A stretch of 64,000 nt of DNA from Gemmatimonadaceae bacterium (GTDB taxonomy: Bacteria > Gemmatimonadota > Gemmatimonadetes > Gemmatimonadales > Gemmatimonadaceae), in assembly GCA_035533015.1 (NCBI GenBank), contig DATLUQ010000028.1:45989-109988 (forward strand), in the 5' to 3' direction. Shown here one piece after another: positions 1-8,435 of the stretch; the stretch's first letter is position 1; each line of letters starts with the position of its first letter. Under the pieces are notes generated by a model. That model was given only the letters and a program-made list of their open reading frames with translations, ran no database searches and was not told where the DNA came from. The translations under genes and the position numbers were made by a program.

Positions 1-1
1 C

Positions 2-2005
2 GTGGCGCCGCTGGGCGTGGTGCTGCGCACGATGCTGCCCGCCGCGCTGTCGGCGGTGCGCGCGCCCACGCCGGTGCAGAAGGAGCAGCGGTTGGCGGGC
101 ATCATCCGCGAACTGCCATCGCTGCTGGAGCGGGATGCGGTGTTCAAACGCGCGCCCAAGCAGCGCTCCGCATACGAACTGCTCGAGTCGCTTCGGGGGC
201 AGGCCCCGGTGGCGCACCTCGTCAAGCAGCTTGGGGCGTCGCCGTCGGCCCTCACGGCGCTGGCCAAGCGGCACCTCATTGCGTTCACGCAACAGGTCGT
301 GGTGCGCGACCCCTTCCTGTCGCGACCGCCTGGCTCGCCGATGGCGCACCCGCTCACCGAGGCGCAGAGCGCCGCCGTGCACGCCATGGCGCAGGCCGGG
401 GGCGGGGAGTCGCTCGTGCTCTTCGGCATCACCGGAAGCGGCAAGACGCTCGTGTACGTGGAATTCCTGCGCAAGGTCGTGGACGAATGGGGCAAGACGG
501 CGATCGTGCTCGTGCCCGAGATCGCGCTCACGCCGCAGACCGTGGATCGCTTCCGCGCCGTGTTCGGCGACCGGATCGCCGTCCTGCACAGCGGGCTGAG
601 CGACGGGGAGCGGTACGACGCCTGGTTGGCGCTGTCGCGCGGCGAGAAGCGGATCGCCGTGGGGGCGCGTTCGGCGGTGTTCGCGCCGCTCGACAACCTC
701 GGGGCGATCATCGTGGACGAGGAACACGAATCCACGTACAAGCAGGGCGAAGCGCCGCGCTACCACGCGCGCGAAGTGGCGCTCGTCCGTGCCCGGCGCG
801 AGGGCGCCGTGGTAGTGCTCGGCAGCGCCACGCCGAGTTTAGAAACCTGGAATAACGCCACGCGTGGGCGGCACCACCTGTTGCGGCTGCCGGAGCGGGT
901 GGGCGGCGGCGTGCTGCCGGTGGTGGAGATCGTGGACATGCGGCGGCCCGATCCGATGCACGCCGGTCCGCGGGCGACGCCCGAGGAGGCCGCGCTGCGC
1001 TACGTGCTCAGCGAACCGCTGGAACGGAAACTCGTGGAACGGCTGGCGCGCGGCGAGCAGAGCATCCTGCTGCTCAACCGGCGCGGCTACGCCTCGTTCG
1101 TGCAGTGCACTGCCTGTGGTGACGTGGCGAGCTGCCCCAACTGCAACGTGAGCCTCACCTACCACCGGGTGCCCGAGCGGCTGGTGTGCCACCACTGCCA
1201 GTACTCCGAGCCCCTGCGCACCGCCTGCCCGCAGTGCGGCGGCGACCTGCTGCGCGCCAAGGGGCTGGGCACGCAGCAGGTGGAGCGGCTGCTCGGCGAG
1301 CGGTTCGGCACGGCGCGCGTGGCGCGCATGGACATGGACACGACCAGCGGCAAATGGGCGCACGCGAACATTCTCGACCGTGTGGGGCGGGGCGAGGTGG
1401 ACATCCTGCTCGGCACCCAGATGATCGCCAAGGGGCTGGACTTTCCCAACGTCACGCTGGTGGGGGTGATCGATGCCGACGTGGGCATCAACATGCCGGA
1501 TTTCCGCGCGTCGGAGCGGTGTTTTCAACTGGTGAGTCAGGTGGCGGGGCGCGCCGGCCGCGGCGCCAAGCGCGGTGAGGTGGTGGTGCAGACGCGGGTG
1601 CCGACGCACCACGCGCTCACGTGCGCGGCGGCGCACGACTACGAAGGGTTCGTGGCCCTCGAACTCGCCGCGCGGGCGAACCCGCCCTATCCGCCGTTCT
1701 CCCGGCTGGCCAATGTGATCGTGAGCGGGCTGTCCGAAGCGGCGACGATGGAGCAAGCCCAGTCGGCCGGGGCGTGGCTGCACGCGCTGGTGGACCGTCG
1801 TGAACCGGGGGCGCTGTCGATCATCGGACCGGCACCCTGCCCCATCGACCGGGTCAACAAGCGCTGGCGCTGGCATCTGCTGCTCAAGGCCCGGGAGCCG
1901 GGACCGCTCACCCGGGTGGCCGGCTACTTCGCTGCGCGGTATCCCGTGCCGGCGTCGTACGGGCTGCGGATGACCGTCGACCGGGACCCGGTTTCGCTAC
2001 TCTAG
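2..2005 (+). CDS. priA: Primosomal protein N' (PriA helicase), 5'-truncated
   Basis: This is the replication-restart helicase that loads the replisome at repaired or stalled forks. The reading frame is open to the left edge, and the first residues align with the interior of PriA, so roughly the first 90-100 residues (the 3'-DNA-binding domain) are outside the window; the GTG at position 2 is not the true start. The 667 visible residues show Walker A GITGSGKT (about 141-148), the DEEH box (about 240), the SAT helicase motif (GSATPS) and four CxxC pairs of the zinc-binding insert (about 364-406, starting CTACGDVASCPNC). The helicase C-terminal motifs GTQMIAKG and QVAGRAGR follow. It ends in VDRDPVSLL, as PriA proteins do. 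It is followed by the TIGR00300 gene on the same strand. Identification is secure. Confidence 0.97.
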   Translation: MAPLGVVLRTMLPAALSAVRAPTPVQKEQRLAGIIRELPSLLERDAVFKRAPKQRSAYELLESLRGQAPVAHLVKQLGASPSALTALAKRHLIAFTQQVVVRDPFLSRPPGSPMAHPLTEAQSAAVHAMAQAGGGESLVLFGITGSGKTLVYVEFLRKVVDEWGKTAIVLVPEIALTPQTVDRFRAVFGDRIAVLHSGLSDGERYDAWLALSRGEKRIAVGARSAVFAPLDNLGAIIVDEEHESTYKQGEAPRYHAREVALVRARREGAVVVLGSATPSLETWNNATRGRHHLLRLPERVGGGVLPVVEIVDMRRPDPMHAGPRATPEEAALRYVLSEPLERKLVERLARGEQSILLLNRRGYASFVQCTACGDVASCPNCNVSLTYHRVPERLVCHHCQYSEPLRTACPQCGGDLLRAKGLGTQQVERLLGERFGTARVARMDMDTTSGKWAHANILDRVGRGEVDILLGTQMIAKGLDFPNVTLVGVIDADVGINMPDFRASERCFQLVSQVAGRAGRGAKRGEVVVQTRVPTHHALTCAAAHDYEGFVALELAARANPPYPPFSRLANVIVSGLSEAATMEQAQSAGAWLHALVDRREPGALSIIGPAPCPIDRVNKRWRWHLLLKAREPGPLTRVAGYFAARYPVPASYGLRMTVDRDPVSLL

Positions 2006-2084
2006 GTCGGGTTTCGGGGTGCTCGTGGGCGCGGCTGCTGTCGCGCGGCTTGTTCGGCTCCCACTCTCCGGTCATCTTTCACGG

Positions 2085-3203
2085 GTGATCATCATCCCAC
2101 CCCCGAACCTGGACGCGCCGGCGCTCAGCGGTGCTCCCGATGCCCGGTTCGTCCCGGCGCCCGTCGACGGCGTGGTGCCCGACGGCTTCTTCTCCACCAC
2201 CAACCTGCCGACCTACGTCCGCATTGCCGGGACCTGGCGTACGCCGCGCGAACCGCGCATGGACGCGGCGCTGGTGCTCGACGCAGCGGGCGACCTGTGG
2301 GCGCGGGAGATGCGCCGGGTGCGCAAGGGCGAGCTGGTGGCGGTGGGCAAGGCCGAGAACGGCAGCGAAGGGATCTTCGTGTACGACCGCGCGCTCGACG
2401 CCGGCGGCGAGGACCAGTTCCAGTTCATGGGCAGCGACGTGTCGCGCGAGAAGCCGATCGACTATGCGCTCATGGCGCGGCTGCTGCTCGACGAGCGCGA
2501 CCGCGGCGGGTACCCGGTGTGGGTGCTCGGGCCGGCGCTGGTGCACGCGCGGGCGCGGGCCGATCTCGTCTGGTTCATCGAGCGCGGGTTCGTGCGGGCG
2601 CTGCTGGCGGGCAATGCCGTGGCGGCCCACGACATCGAGGCGTCGATCTACGGCACGACGCTGGGCATGACGGGCAGCGGCATCCCGACGCAGGGCGGGC
2701 ACGGGCTGCACATGCGGGCGATCAACAAGGTGCGCGAGGCAGGGTCGATCGCGGCGGCGGTGAAGCAGGGGATCATCACCGAGGGCATCATGCGGGCCTG
2801 CGTGCTGCACGACGTGCCGTTCGTGCTCGCCGCGTCGATTCGCGACGACGGTCCGCTACCCGAGGTGATCACCGACATGCTCCAGGCGCAGGACGCCATG
2901 CGCCGCCACACCGTGAAGGCGACGATGGCGATCATGATCGCCTCGGCGCTGCACGGGATCGCCACGGGCAACATGCTGCCGGCGTTCGTGACCGATGCCG
3001 ACGGCGGGATGCGCGAGCTGATCACGATCTGCGTGGACTCGTCGGAGTTCGTGGTGAACAAGTTGAAGGACCGAGGGACGCACCAGGCGTTCGGCGTGGT
3101 GACCAATGCCCAGGACTTCATGCACATCATGCGGCTGTACGTGGAGCGGGAACTCGACGCGCGCGGCGCGGCGGCGGCGGCCGAGACGGTGGGCGCGCCA
3201 TGA
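2085..3203 (+). CDS. TIGR00300 / ornithine cyclodeaminase-type (LOR/SDH) protein
   Basis: The 372 residues match the TIGR00300 family, called LOR/SDH in old annotation and shown in archaea and cyanobacteria (the C-terminal domain of AgrE/ArgZ) to include ornithine cyclodeaminases that make proline. Recognisable family blocks are LLAGNAVAAHDIEAS, GGHGLHMRAIN, SIRDDGPLPEVITDM and GIATGNMLPAF. The chosen GTG start at 2085 gives an N-terminus VIIIPPPNLDAP; an in-frame GTG at 2019 would add 22 residues but these look non-homologous and neither start has a good ribosome site. The stop overlaps the next start (ATGA at 3200), so the two are probably translationally coupled. NAD-dependent ornithine cyclodeaminase activity is an inference from the family; no arginine or proline genes adjoin it. 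Confidence 0.8.
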   Translation: MIIIPPPNLDAPALSGAPDARFVPAPVDGVVPDGFFSTTNLPTYVRIAGTWRTPREPRMDAALVLDAAGDLWAREMRRVRKGELVAVGKAENGSEGIFVYDRALDAGGEDQFQFMGSDVSREKPIDYALMARLLLDERDRGGYPVWVLGPALVHARARADLVWFIERGFVRALLAGNAVAAHDIEASIYGTTLGMTGSGIPTQGGHGLHMRAINKVREAGSIAAAVKQGIITEGIMRACVLHDVPFVLAASIRDDGPLPEVITDMLQAQDAMRRHTVKATMAIMIASALHGIATGNMLPAFVTDADGGMRELITICVDSSEFVVNKLKDRGTHQAFGVVTNAQDFMHIMRLYVERELDARGAAAAAETVGAP

Positions 3204-3742
3204 TGACCGACGAGACGCGTGAGCGGTTCGTGCTGGCCGTGGCGGCGCAGCTGCCCGGGGCGGACATCTTCGAGGTGCACTTCTTCGCGCCGCGGCGGGT
3301 GGGCGGGGTGGAGAGTGGGGTCGCGGTAGTGGCGGCCCACTTGCGGGCGGCACCCGAGCCGATCGTGGATCAGGCGGCGCGCGCCGACGGCGCGGAGTCC
3401 GCGCCGCTGGACGCGGAGATCGAGATCGTGCCGGCGGTGGACGAGGCGCCCCTCGACGAGTTGCCCTATGCGTCCACGCCGGGCCTGCCCGAGCGGTACA
3501 CGGTGTTGAGCGCCGCGTACCGCCACACGCTCAAGGGTCCCGAGCGCGGCAAGTGGGAAGTGGTGGTGAAGGCCGAGGCCGACGCACCGCTGGTGACGGT
3601 CGACCGGGTCGTGCGCGGGGTGCAGCGCCGTGCCGAGGACGCCGAGGAGGTGGACCGGATGACGGGCGACGAGGTCCGCGCGGTGATCGATGCGCACCGG
3701 GCGCACGAGGAGCGCATGGCCGGCGGGCCGGACGTTTCGTGA
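3200..3742 (+). CDS. Conserved hypothetical protein, 180 aa
   Basis: I do not recognise a named family. The start codon overlaps the stop of the TIGR00300 gene and the stop overlaps the ccdA start, so it sits in the middle of a tightly coupled three-gene unit. The protein begins MMTDETRERFVLAVAAQLPG and is acidic, with an Ala/Glu/Asp-rich middle and a charged C-terminal helix. No signal peptide or membrane segment is visible. The segment PERYTVLSAAYRHTLKGPER followed by GKWEVVVKAEA looks like a small alpha/beta fold. The frame is supported by the exact overlaps on both sides and by strong third-position GC bias rather than by homology. Confidence 0.7.
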   Translation: MMTDETRERFVLAVAAQLPGADIFEVHFFAPRRVGGVESGVAVVAAHLRAAPEPIVDQAARADGAESAPLDAEIEIVPAVDEAPLDELPYASTPGLPERYTVLSAAYRHTLKGPERGKWEVVVKAEADAPLVTVDRVVRGVQRRAEDAEEVDRMTGDEVRAVIDAHRAHEERMAGGPDVS

Positions 3743-4467
3743 CGGCGGGAGGCGAGATCGGGCTGTTGGTGGCGTTCGCGGCGGGGCTGGTGAGCTTCGT
3801 GTCGCCGTGCGTGTTGCCGCTGGTGCCGAGCTATCTCACCTTCATCACCGGGATCTCGCTGGAAGACGTGCACGCGTCGCGGCGGTTCGCGCTGCTCCAC
3901 GCGGTGCTGTTCGTGATCGGCTTCTCGATCGTGTTCGTGACGATGGGCGTGGCGGCCAGCGCCGTCGGCCGGCTGCTGCTGGTGAATCGTGTCTGGGTAG
4001 CGCGCGTGGGCGGGGTGGTGATCATCCTGTTCGGCCTCTATCTGACCGGCGCGTTCAACCTGCCCATTCTGGGGCGCGACACCCGCGTCCACCTGCGCAA
4101 CAAACCGCTGGGCTATTTCGGAACCGTAATCGTCGGGATGGCGTTCGGGGCCGGTTGGTCGCCCTGCCTGGGGCCGATTCTCGGGTCGATCCTCACCTTC
4201 GCGGCCACCTCGGGGGACGCAGCGCGCGGCGCGGTGCTGCTCAGCGCCTACTCGCTGGGGCTGGCCGTGCCGTTCCTGATCTCGGCGGTGGCGCTGGAAG
4301 AACTGATCGGGTTCGCGCAGCGCAATCGCGCCCGCCTTGCGTGGCTCACGAAGGCGTCGGGGGTGCTGCTCATCCTCGTGGGCCTGCTGCTGGTGAGCGG
4401 GTATCTCACCGTGCTCACCGGCATGCTGCAGTCCATGACGCCTGATTTCATCCTCAAGCGGATGTAG
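3739..4467 (+). CDS. ccdA: CcdA-type thiol-disulfide/cytochrome c biogenesis membrane protein
   Basis: CcdA carries electrons from cytoplasmic thioredoxin across the inner membrane to reduce periplasmic dithiols, for example apocytochrome c or thioredoxin-like partners. The 242 residues hold six predicted hydrophobic segments and the two family half-motifs with the redox cysteines, VSPCVLPLVPSYL near residue 22 and WSPCLGPILGS near residue 139. The start is the GTG at 3739, whose last two bases are in the stop of the upstream gene. No thioredoxin-like partner is encoded next to it. It ends 14 nt before a 169-bp palindromic repeat that separates it from the convergent ABC transporter gene. Confidence 0.92.
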   Translation: MTAGGEIGLLVAFAAGLVSFVSPCVLPLVPSYLTFITGISLEDVHASRRFALLHAVLFVIGFSIVFVTMGVAASAVGRLLLVNRVWVARVGGVVIILFGLYLTGAFNLPILGRDTRVHLRNKPLGYFGTVIVGMAFGAGWSPCLGPILGSILTFAATSGDAARGAVLLSAYSLGLAVPFLISAVALEELIGFAQRNRARLAWLTKASGVLLILVGLLLVSGYLTVLTGMLQSMTPDFILKRM

Positions 4468-4480
4468 GTGCGCCAGGCGC

Positions 4481-4649
4481 GCATCAGGAACGGAGAGGTT
4501 CGGCCGGGGATGCTCCGGACTGGACGGATGCTCCGGAACCAAGAGGGCGGCTTTGGCGGGAAGATCTCTGCGCTGGAGCCCCCAAATTCTCTATCGGGCG
4601 CATCCGGCAAATCCGGAGCATCCTCTCGAGAACCCTGCAATCCTGATGC
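4481..4649. repeat. Palindromic intergenic repeat, family E, copy 1
   Basis: A 169-bp element fills the space between the convergent ccdA and ABC transporter genes. Outer arms GCATCAGGA (4481-4489) and TCCTGATGC (4641-4649) are perfect complements. Inner arms GGATGCTCCGGA (4508-4519, repeated at 4526-4537) pair with TCCGGAGCATCC (4612-4623). The same layout and much of the same core sequence (AGATCTC, CGCTGG, a run of Cs) recur in copy 2 at 9573-9739. In RNA from either strand it would form a long hairpin, so a bidirectional terminator role is plausible but not shown. Confidence 0.75.
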
Positions 4650-4652
4650 CCG

Positions 4653-6428
4653 CTACGCCGGCTCGATGGATGCTTCGAGCGACTCCTCGAGCTGCTGGCG
4701 GTTGAGCAGCGACCAGTAGCGCCCGCCGGCCGCGATGAGCACGTCGTGCGTGCCCTGTTCGACGAGGCGGCCCTCGTCGAGTACCACCGTGAACGTCGCG
4801 TCGCGGATGGCCGACACGCGGTGTGAGGCGATGAGGGCCGTGCGCCCGGCCAGCGTGGTGCGCAGCGCGTTGAGGATCTCGGCCTCGGTGTGCGTGTCCA
4901 CGGCGCTCAGCGCGTCGTCGAGCAGCACCACCGTCGGCTTGCGGGCCAGGGCACGGGCCAGCGCCGCGCGCTGCTTCTGGCCGCCCGACAGGTTGATGCC
5001 GCGCTCGCCGAGCATCGTGTCGTAGCGCGCGGGCAGGGCGTCGATTGTGCTCGTGAGCTGCGCCACCTCCGCTGCCCAGTCGCGTGACGCGCCGTCGGGG
5101 GCGCCGTAGTCGAGGTTGGCGCCGACGCTCTCGCTGAACAGGAAGCTCTCCTGCGGTACGTAGCCGATCTCCCGCCGCCAGGCGTCGAGATCGAGGTCCG
5201 TGAGGGGCGCACCGTCGATCAGGATCTGGCCTTCCTGCGGATCGAACACCCGCGGCACGAGGTCGAGCAGCGCGCTCTTGCCGCTGCCCGTGGCGCCGAC
5301 CACGCCCACGGTGGCGCCTGCCGGCACGGTGAAGCTCACGCCGCGCAGCACCCATCGCGGCGCGGCGTCCGGTGCCGTGGGGTAGTGGAAGCCCACGTTG
5401 CGGAACTCGATCGAGCGGCCGGCCGCGACGGCGCTGAGGGTGCGCGGCTGGGCCGGGGTCACGATCGTCGGTTTGGCGTCGAGGATATCCAGCAGCCGTT
5501 CCATCGACGCCGCACCCCGCTGGAACAAGTTGATCACGAAGCCCAGCGCGATGAGGGGCCAGGTCAGCATGCCCAGGTACAACCCGAATGCCACGAACGC
5601 GCCCACGGAGATCGTGCCGCGAATGGCCAGCGCGCCGCCCAGTCCCAGCACCACCACCGCGCCCAATCCCGCCAGCATCCCGAACGACGGGTACATCATG
5701 CCGTACAGCATCGCCAGCCGCATCTGCTTGGCGAGATATTCCTGGCCCAACGTCGCGAACCGCTCCGTCTCGGGCGCCTCCTGGCGATACGCGCGGACCA
5801 CGCGTACCCCGGAGATGTTCTCCTGCGCCATCGTCGTCATGCGCCCGAAGTGGTCCTGCACGGCCTCGAACCGCTGGTGGATCGAGCGCCCCATCCAGAT
5901 CATCGAGATCGGGAGGAGGGCCATGGGCAGGAGCGCGATGAGCGTGAGCCGCACATCGATGTGCAGCATGAACAGCAGCGCGAAGCTGCCGCCGGCGATC
6001 GTGTTGGTCAGATACATCACGGCGGGGCCGGCGGCCATGCGCACCGCCGACAGGTCGTTGGTGAGCCGCGCCATCAGGTCGCCGGTCCGCATGCGGGCGA
6101 AGTACGCCGCGTCGAGCGTCTCGAGCTTGGCGAACAGGGCGTTGCGCAGATCGTACTCGATCCAGCGGCTGACCTTGTTGAGCGTCTCCCGCATCATGAA
6201 CCGGAAGAACCCGCCCACCAGCGCTACGCCGGTCATCGCGCCGACGAGCAGCCAGATGCGGGACATCGGCGCCTTGCTGATGAAGTCGTCGACCGCCTTC
6301 TGCAGGAACCACGGGCCGGCGGTGGAGAACGCGTATGAAACGACGGTCATGGAGAGCCCCAGGACCATCTTCGTGCGATACGGGCGGTAGTAGGGAAGGA
6401 GCCGCCGGAGCGGCCGCCGTGTGCTCAT
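4653..6428 (-). CDS. ABC exporter, fused membrane and ATPase domains
   Basis: This 591-residue half-transporter has an N-terminal six-helix ABC membrane domain (about 20-310) and a C-terminal ATPase. The ATPase shows Walker A GATGSGKS, the Q-loop segment YVPQESFLFSE, signature LSGGQKQR, Walker B VVLLDDALS followed by the D-loop, and the switch histidine in ASHRVSAI. It resembles the MdlA/MdlB and MsbA/LmrA groups of exporters, which work as homo- or heterodimers. Substrate (drug, lipid or peptide) cannot be read from the sequence. It stands alone on the minus strand, convergent with ccdA and divergent from the lipoprotein gene at 6539. Confidence 0.93.
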   Translation of the reverse strand: MSTRRPLRRLLPYYRPYRTKMVLGLSMTVVSYAFSTAGPWFLQKAVDDFISKAPMSRIWLLVGAMTGVALVGGFFRFMMRETLNKVSRWIEYDLRNALFAKLETLDAAYFARMRTGDLMARLTNDLSAVRMAAGPAVMYLTNTIAGGSFALLFMLHIDVRLTLIALLPMALLPISMIWMGRSIHQRFEAVQDHFGRMTTMAQENISGVRVVRAYRQEAPETERFATLGQEYLAKQMRLAMLYGMMYPSFGMLAGLGAVVVLGLGGALAIRGTISVGAFVAFGLYLGMLTWPLIALGFVINLFQRGAASMERLLDILDAKPTIVTPAQPRTLSAVAAGRSIEFRNVGFHYPTAPDAAPRWVLRGVSFTVPAGATVGVVGATGSGKSALLDLVPRVFDPQEGQILIDGAPLTDLDLDAWRREIGYVPQESFLFSESVGANLDYGAPDGASRDWAAEVAQLTSTIDALPARYDTMLGERGINLSGGQKQRAALARALARKPTVVLLDDALSAVDTHTEAEILNALRTTLAGRTALIASHRVSAIRDATFTVVLDEGRLVEQGTHDVLIAAGGRYWSLLNRQQLEESLEASIEPA

Positions 6429-6494
6429 CCGTGCCCTCGTGCGGCGGTGTGCGTGATCGCCGTCCTGCGCCGGGACTCCGCCGTCAAAATCGTG

Positions 6495-6500
6495 TATAAT
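6495..6500 (+). promoter_or_regulatory. Candidate -10 box upstream of the glycine-zipper lipoprotein
   Basis: A perfect TATAAT lies 38 nt upstream of the start codon at 6539 in an AT-poor region where such a hexamer is rare by chance. No convincing -35 hexamer sits 16-18 nt upstream, so only the -10 is claimed. Confidence 0.35.
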
Positions 6501-6538
6501 TCACGATGGGAAGAAAAACCAACAGGGAGGGAAGACCC

Positions 6539-7339
6539 ATGGTCAAATATATCGGCCGTCTGGGGGCTGCGCTGGCTGTGACGGCCATGCTCGCGGCGTG
6601 CGGCGGCAAGGGCGAATCTGCGAGCGCCGACTCGTCGGCGGCCAAGGATCTACAGATGGCGGGCGACTCGGCGGCCGCACAGCCGTCGCTCGCCGATACG
6701 GCGGCGGCGCCCGCCAGTGCGCCCGCCAGAGTGCGTCCCAGTGCGGCGGCTCCGACACGGCGTGCCGAGGGCGCCAGCCGGCCCGCGGAGGCCCCCAAGT
6801 CAGAGCCGGCCCGGCCCGCCGGCGAGATCGCGGCGGGCGAGACGCTCCTGTTGCACCCGAGTCAGAAGGTGTGCACCAACACCAATAAGGTGGGTGACGT
6901 CGTGCAAGCGACGGTGGCGGCGGCCGTACCGGGCAGCAACGGCGTGAGCATTCCCGCCGGTGCCGTCGTGAGGTTGACGATCACCGCGCTCAAGCGCAGT
7001 GAGAACGTCAAGGACCCGATCGACATGGGGTTCAGGGTCGAGTCGGTGACGTTCGCGGGTCAGACGTATGCGATGAGCGCGACCGTGACCGCAGAAGCCA
7101 TCGATCACGTGCGGAACGAACCCACCAGCAAGGACGTCCAGAAAGTCGTGGGTGGGGCCCTGGTGGGCGCCATCGCCGGCAAACTCATCGGCAAGAGCAC
7201 GACGGGAGCCGTGGTCGGCGGCGCTGCCGGCGCCGCGGCGGGCGCTGGCGTGGCCGCCACCACCGCGAACTTCGAGGGCTGCATCGCCGAGGGCAGCGAC
7301 ATGACGGTGAAGCTCACGGCCCCGGTAGTTATAAAGTAA
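6539..7339 (+). CDS. Lipoprotein with C-terminal glycine zipper
   Basis: The start ATG at 6539 follows a strong ribosome site (GGGAGG at 6526-6531). The N-terminus is a lipoprotein signal peptide ending in the lipobox MLAAC, so the mature protein should be anchored to a membrane. An Ala/Ser/Pro-rich linker (about residues 25-95) precedes a folded domain with KVCTNTNKVGD and a glycine zipper of alternating Gly/Ala (VGGALVGAIAGKLIGK, then GGAAGAAAGAGVAA), typical of membrane-inserting or oligomerising segments. An in-frame ATG at 6506 would put 11 extra charged residues before the signal peptide and is less likely. Function is unknown. It is divergent from the ABC transporter and followed by murQ after 172 nt. 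Confidence 0.85.
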   Translation: MVKYIGRLGAALAVTAMLAACGGKGESASADSSAAKDLQMAGDSAAAQPSLADTAAAPASAPARVRPSAAAPTRRAEGASRPAEAPKSEPARPAGEIAAGETLLLHPSQKVCTNTNKVGDVVQATVAAAVPGSNGVSIPAGAVVRLTITALKRSENVKDPIDMGFRVESVTFAGQTYAMSATVTAEAIDHVRNEPTSKDVQKVVGGALVGAIAGKLIGKSTTGAVVGGAAGAAAGAGVAATTANFEGCIAEGSDMTVKLTAPVVIK

Positions 7340-7511
7340 GTATAATACGTCCCGGCGCGGGGCGATCGGCCGTGGCTGCGGTCGTCCCGGCTCCGGGCAT
7401 CCCCCGCGGCTTGCCACGCGCGTTCCGCGATCGGTAGACTTACCGCAGCGTCCGGGCGCGCCGATCGCCGGTGGCCCGCGGACGCCGCGTCGAGTTCCCC
7501 CACCGGACCCC

Positions 7512-8435
7512 GTGGCCGCCAGAGCGAACGACCCGCGTATCACCGAGCAGCGCAATCCGCGCACGGCCGACATCGACCTCGCCACGCCGTTGGAGATCGT
7601 CGATCTCCTCGCCGCCGAGGACCGCGCCGTGCCGGCCGTCGTGCACCGGGAGCGGGACCGGATCGCCGCGGCGATCGCCGAAGCCGAGCGCACCTTTCGC
7701 CGCCGCGGCCGCCTGTTCTACGTGGGCGCCGGAACGTCCGGACGGCTGGGCGTGCTCGACGCGTCGGAGTGCCCGCCCACTTTCGGCACCGATCCGGAGA
7801 TGGTGCAGGGGATCATCGCCGGCGGTCCTGACGCGCTCACGCGATCGCAGGAGGGGGCCGAGGACGTGGTGGAGCACGCGGTGCGCGACCTGGACGCGGC
7901 CGGCGTGCGGGCCGGCGACTTCGTGATCGGCATCGCGGCGTCGGGCACCACGCCGTATGTGCGCCGCGCCCTGGAGCACGCCCGGCGGCTGGGCGCGAGC
8001 ACCGCCTTCGTGGCCTGCTCCCCACCCCCCGCTGGCGAGGCGCCACCGGCCGATATCGTGATCCTGCCGGTCACCGGCCCCGAGGCGGTTACGGGGTCCA
8101 CGCGGCTCAAGGCGGGCACCGCCACCAAGCTGGTGCTCAACATGATCACCACCGGCGCCATGATCCGGCTGGGCAAGACCTACGGCAACCTGATGGTGGA
8201 TCTACGTGCCACCAACGCCAAGCTGGCCGACCGCAGCGAACGCATCGTGATGGAGGTGTGCGACGTGCCACGCGAGGCGGCGCGGGCGCTGCTGGCCGCG
8301 GCCGGCGGCGCCGTGAAGCTGGCGATCGTCATGCACGTGCTCGACACGGACGCCGCGGGTGCCCAAGCAGCCCTCGTCCGCGAGGGGGGCGTGATCCGGC
8401 GCGTGATCGGCCGCACGCCGCCGCCGGTCCCATGA
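7512..8435 (+). CDS. murQ: N-acetylmuramic acid 6-phosphate etherase
   Basis: MurQ cleaves the lactyl ether of MurNAc-6-phosphate to give GlcNAc-6-phosphate and D-lactate in peptidoglycan recycling. The 307 residues show the family signature GAGTSGRLGVLDASECPPTF (about 72-91) and the second block GSTRLKAGTATKLVLNM (about 197-213), both parts of the SIS sugar-phosphate fold. Length matches the family (about 300). Translation starts at the GTG at 7512. Its stop overlaps the start of anmK (ATGA at 8432), so the two consecutive steps of anhydro-MurNAc recovery are made from one message in a coupled way. Confidence 0.97.
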   Translation: MAARANDPRITEQRNPRTADIDLATPLEIVDLLAAEDRAVPAVVHRERDRIAAAIAEAERTFRRRGRLFYVGAGTSGRLGVLDASECPPTFGTDPEMVQGIIAGGPDALTRSQEGAEDVVEHAVRDLDAAGVRAGDFVIGIAASGTTPYVRRALEHARRLGASTAFVACSPPPAGEAPPADIVILPVTGPEAVTGSTRLKAGTATKLVLNMITTGAMIRLGKTYGNLMVDLRATNAKLADRSERIVMEVCDVPREAARALLAAAGGAVKLAIVMHVLDTDAAGAQAALVREGGVIRRVIGRTPPPVP

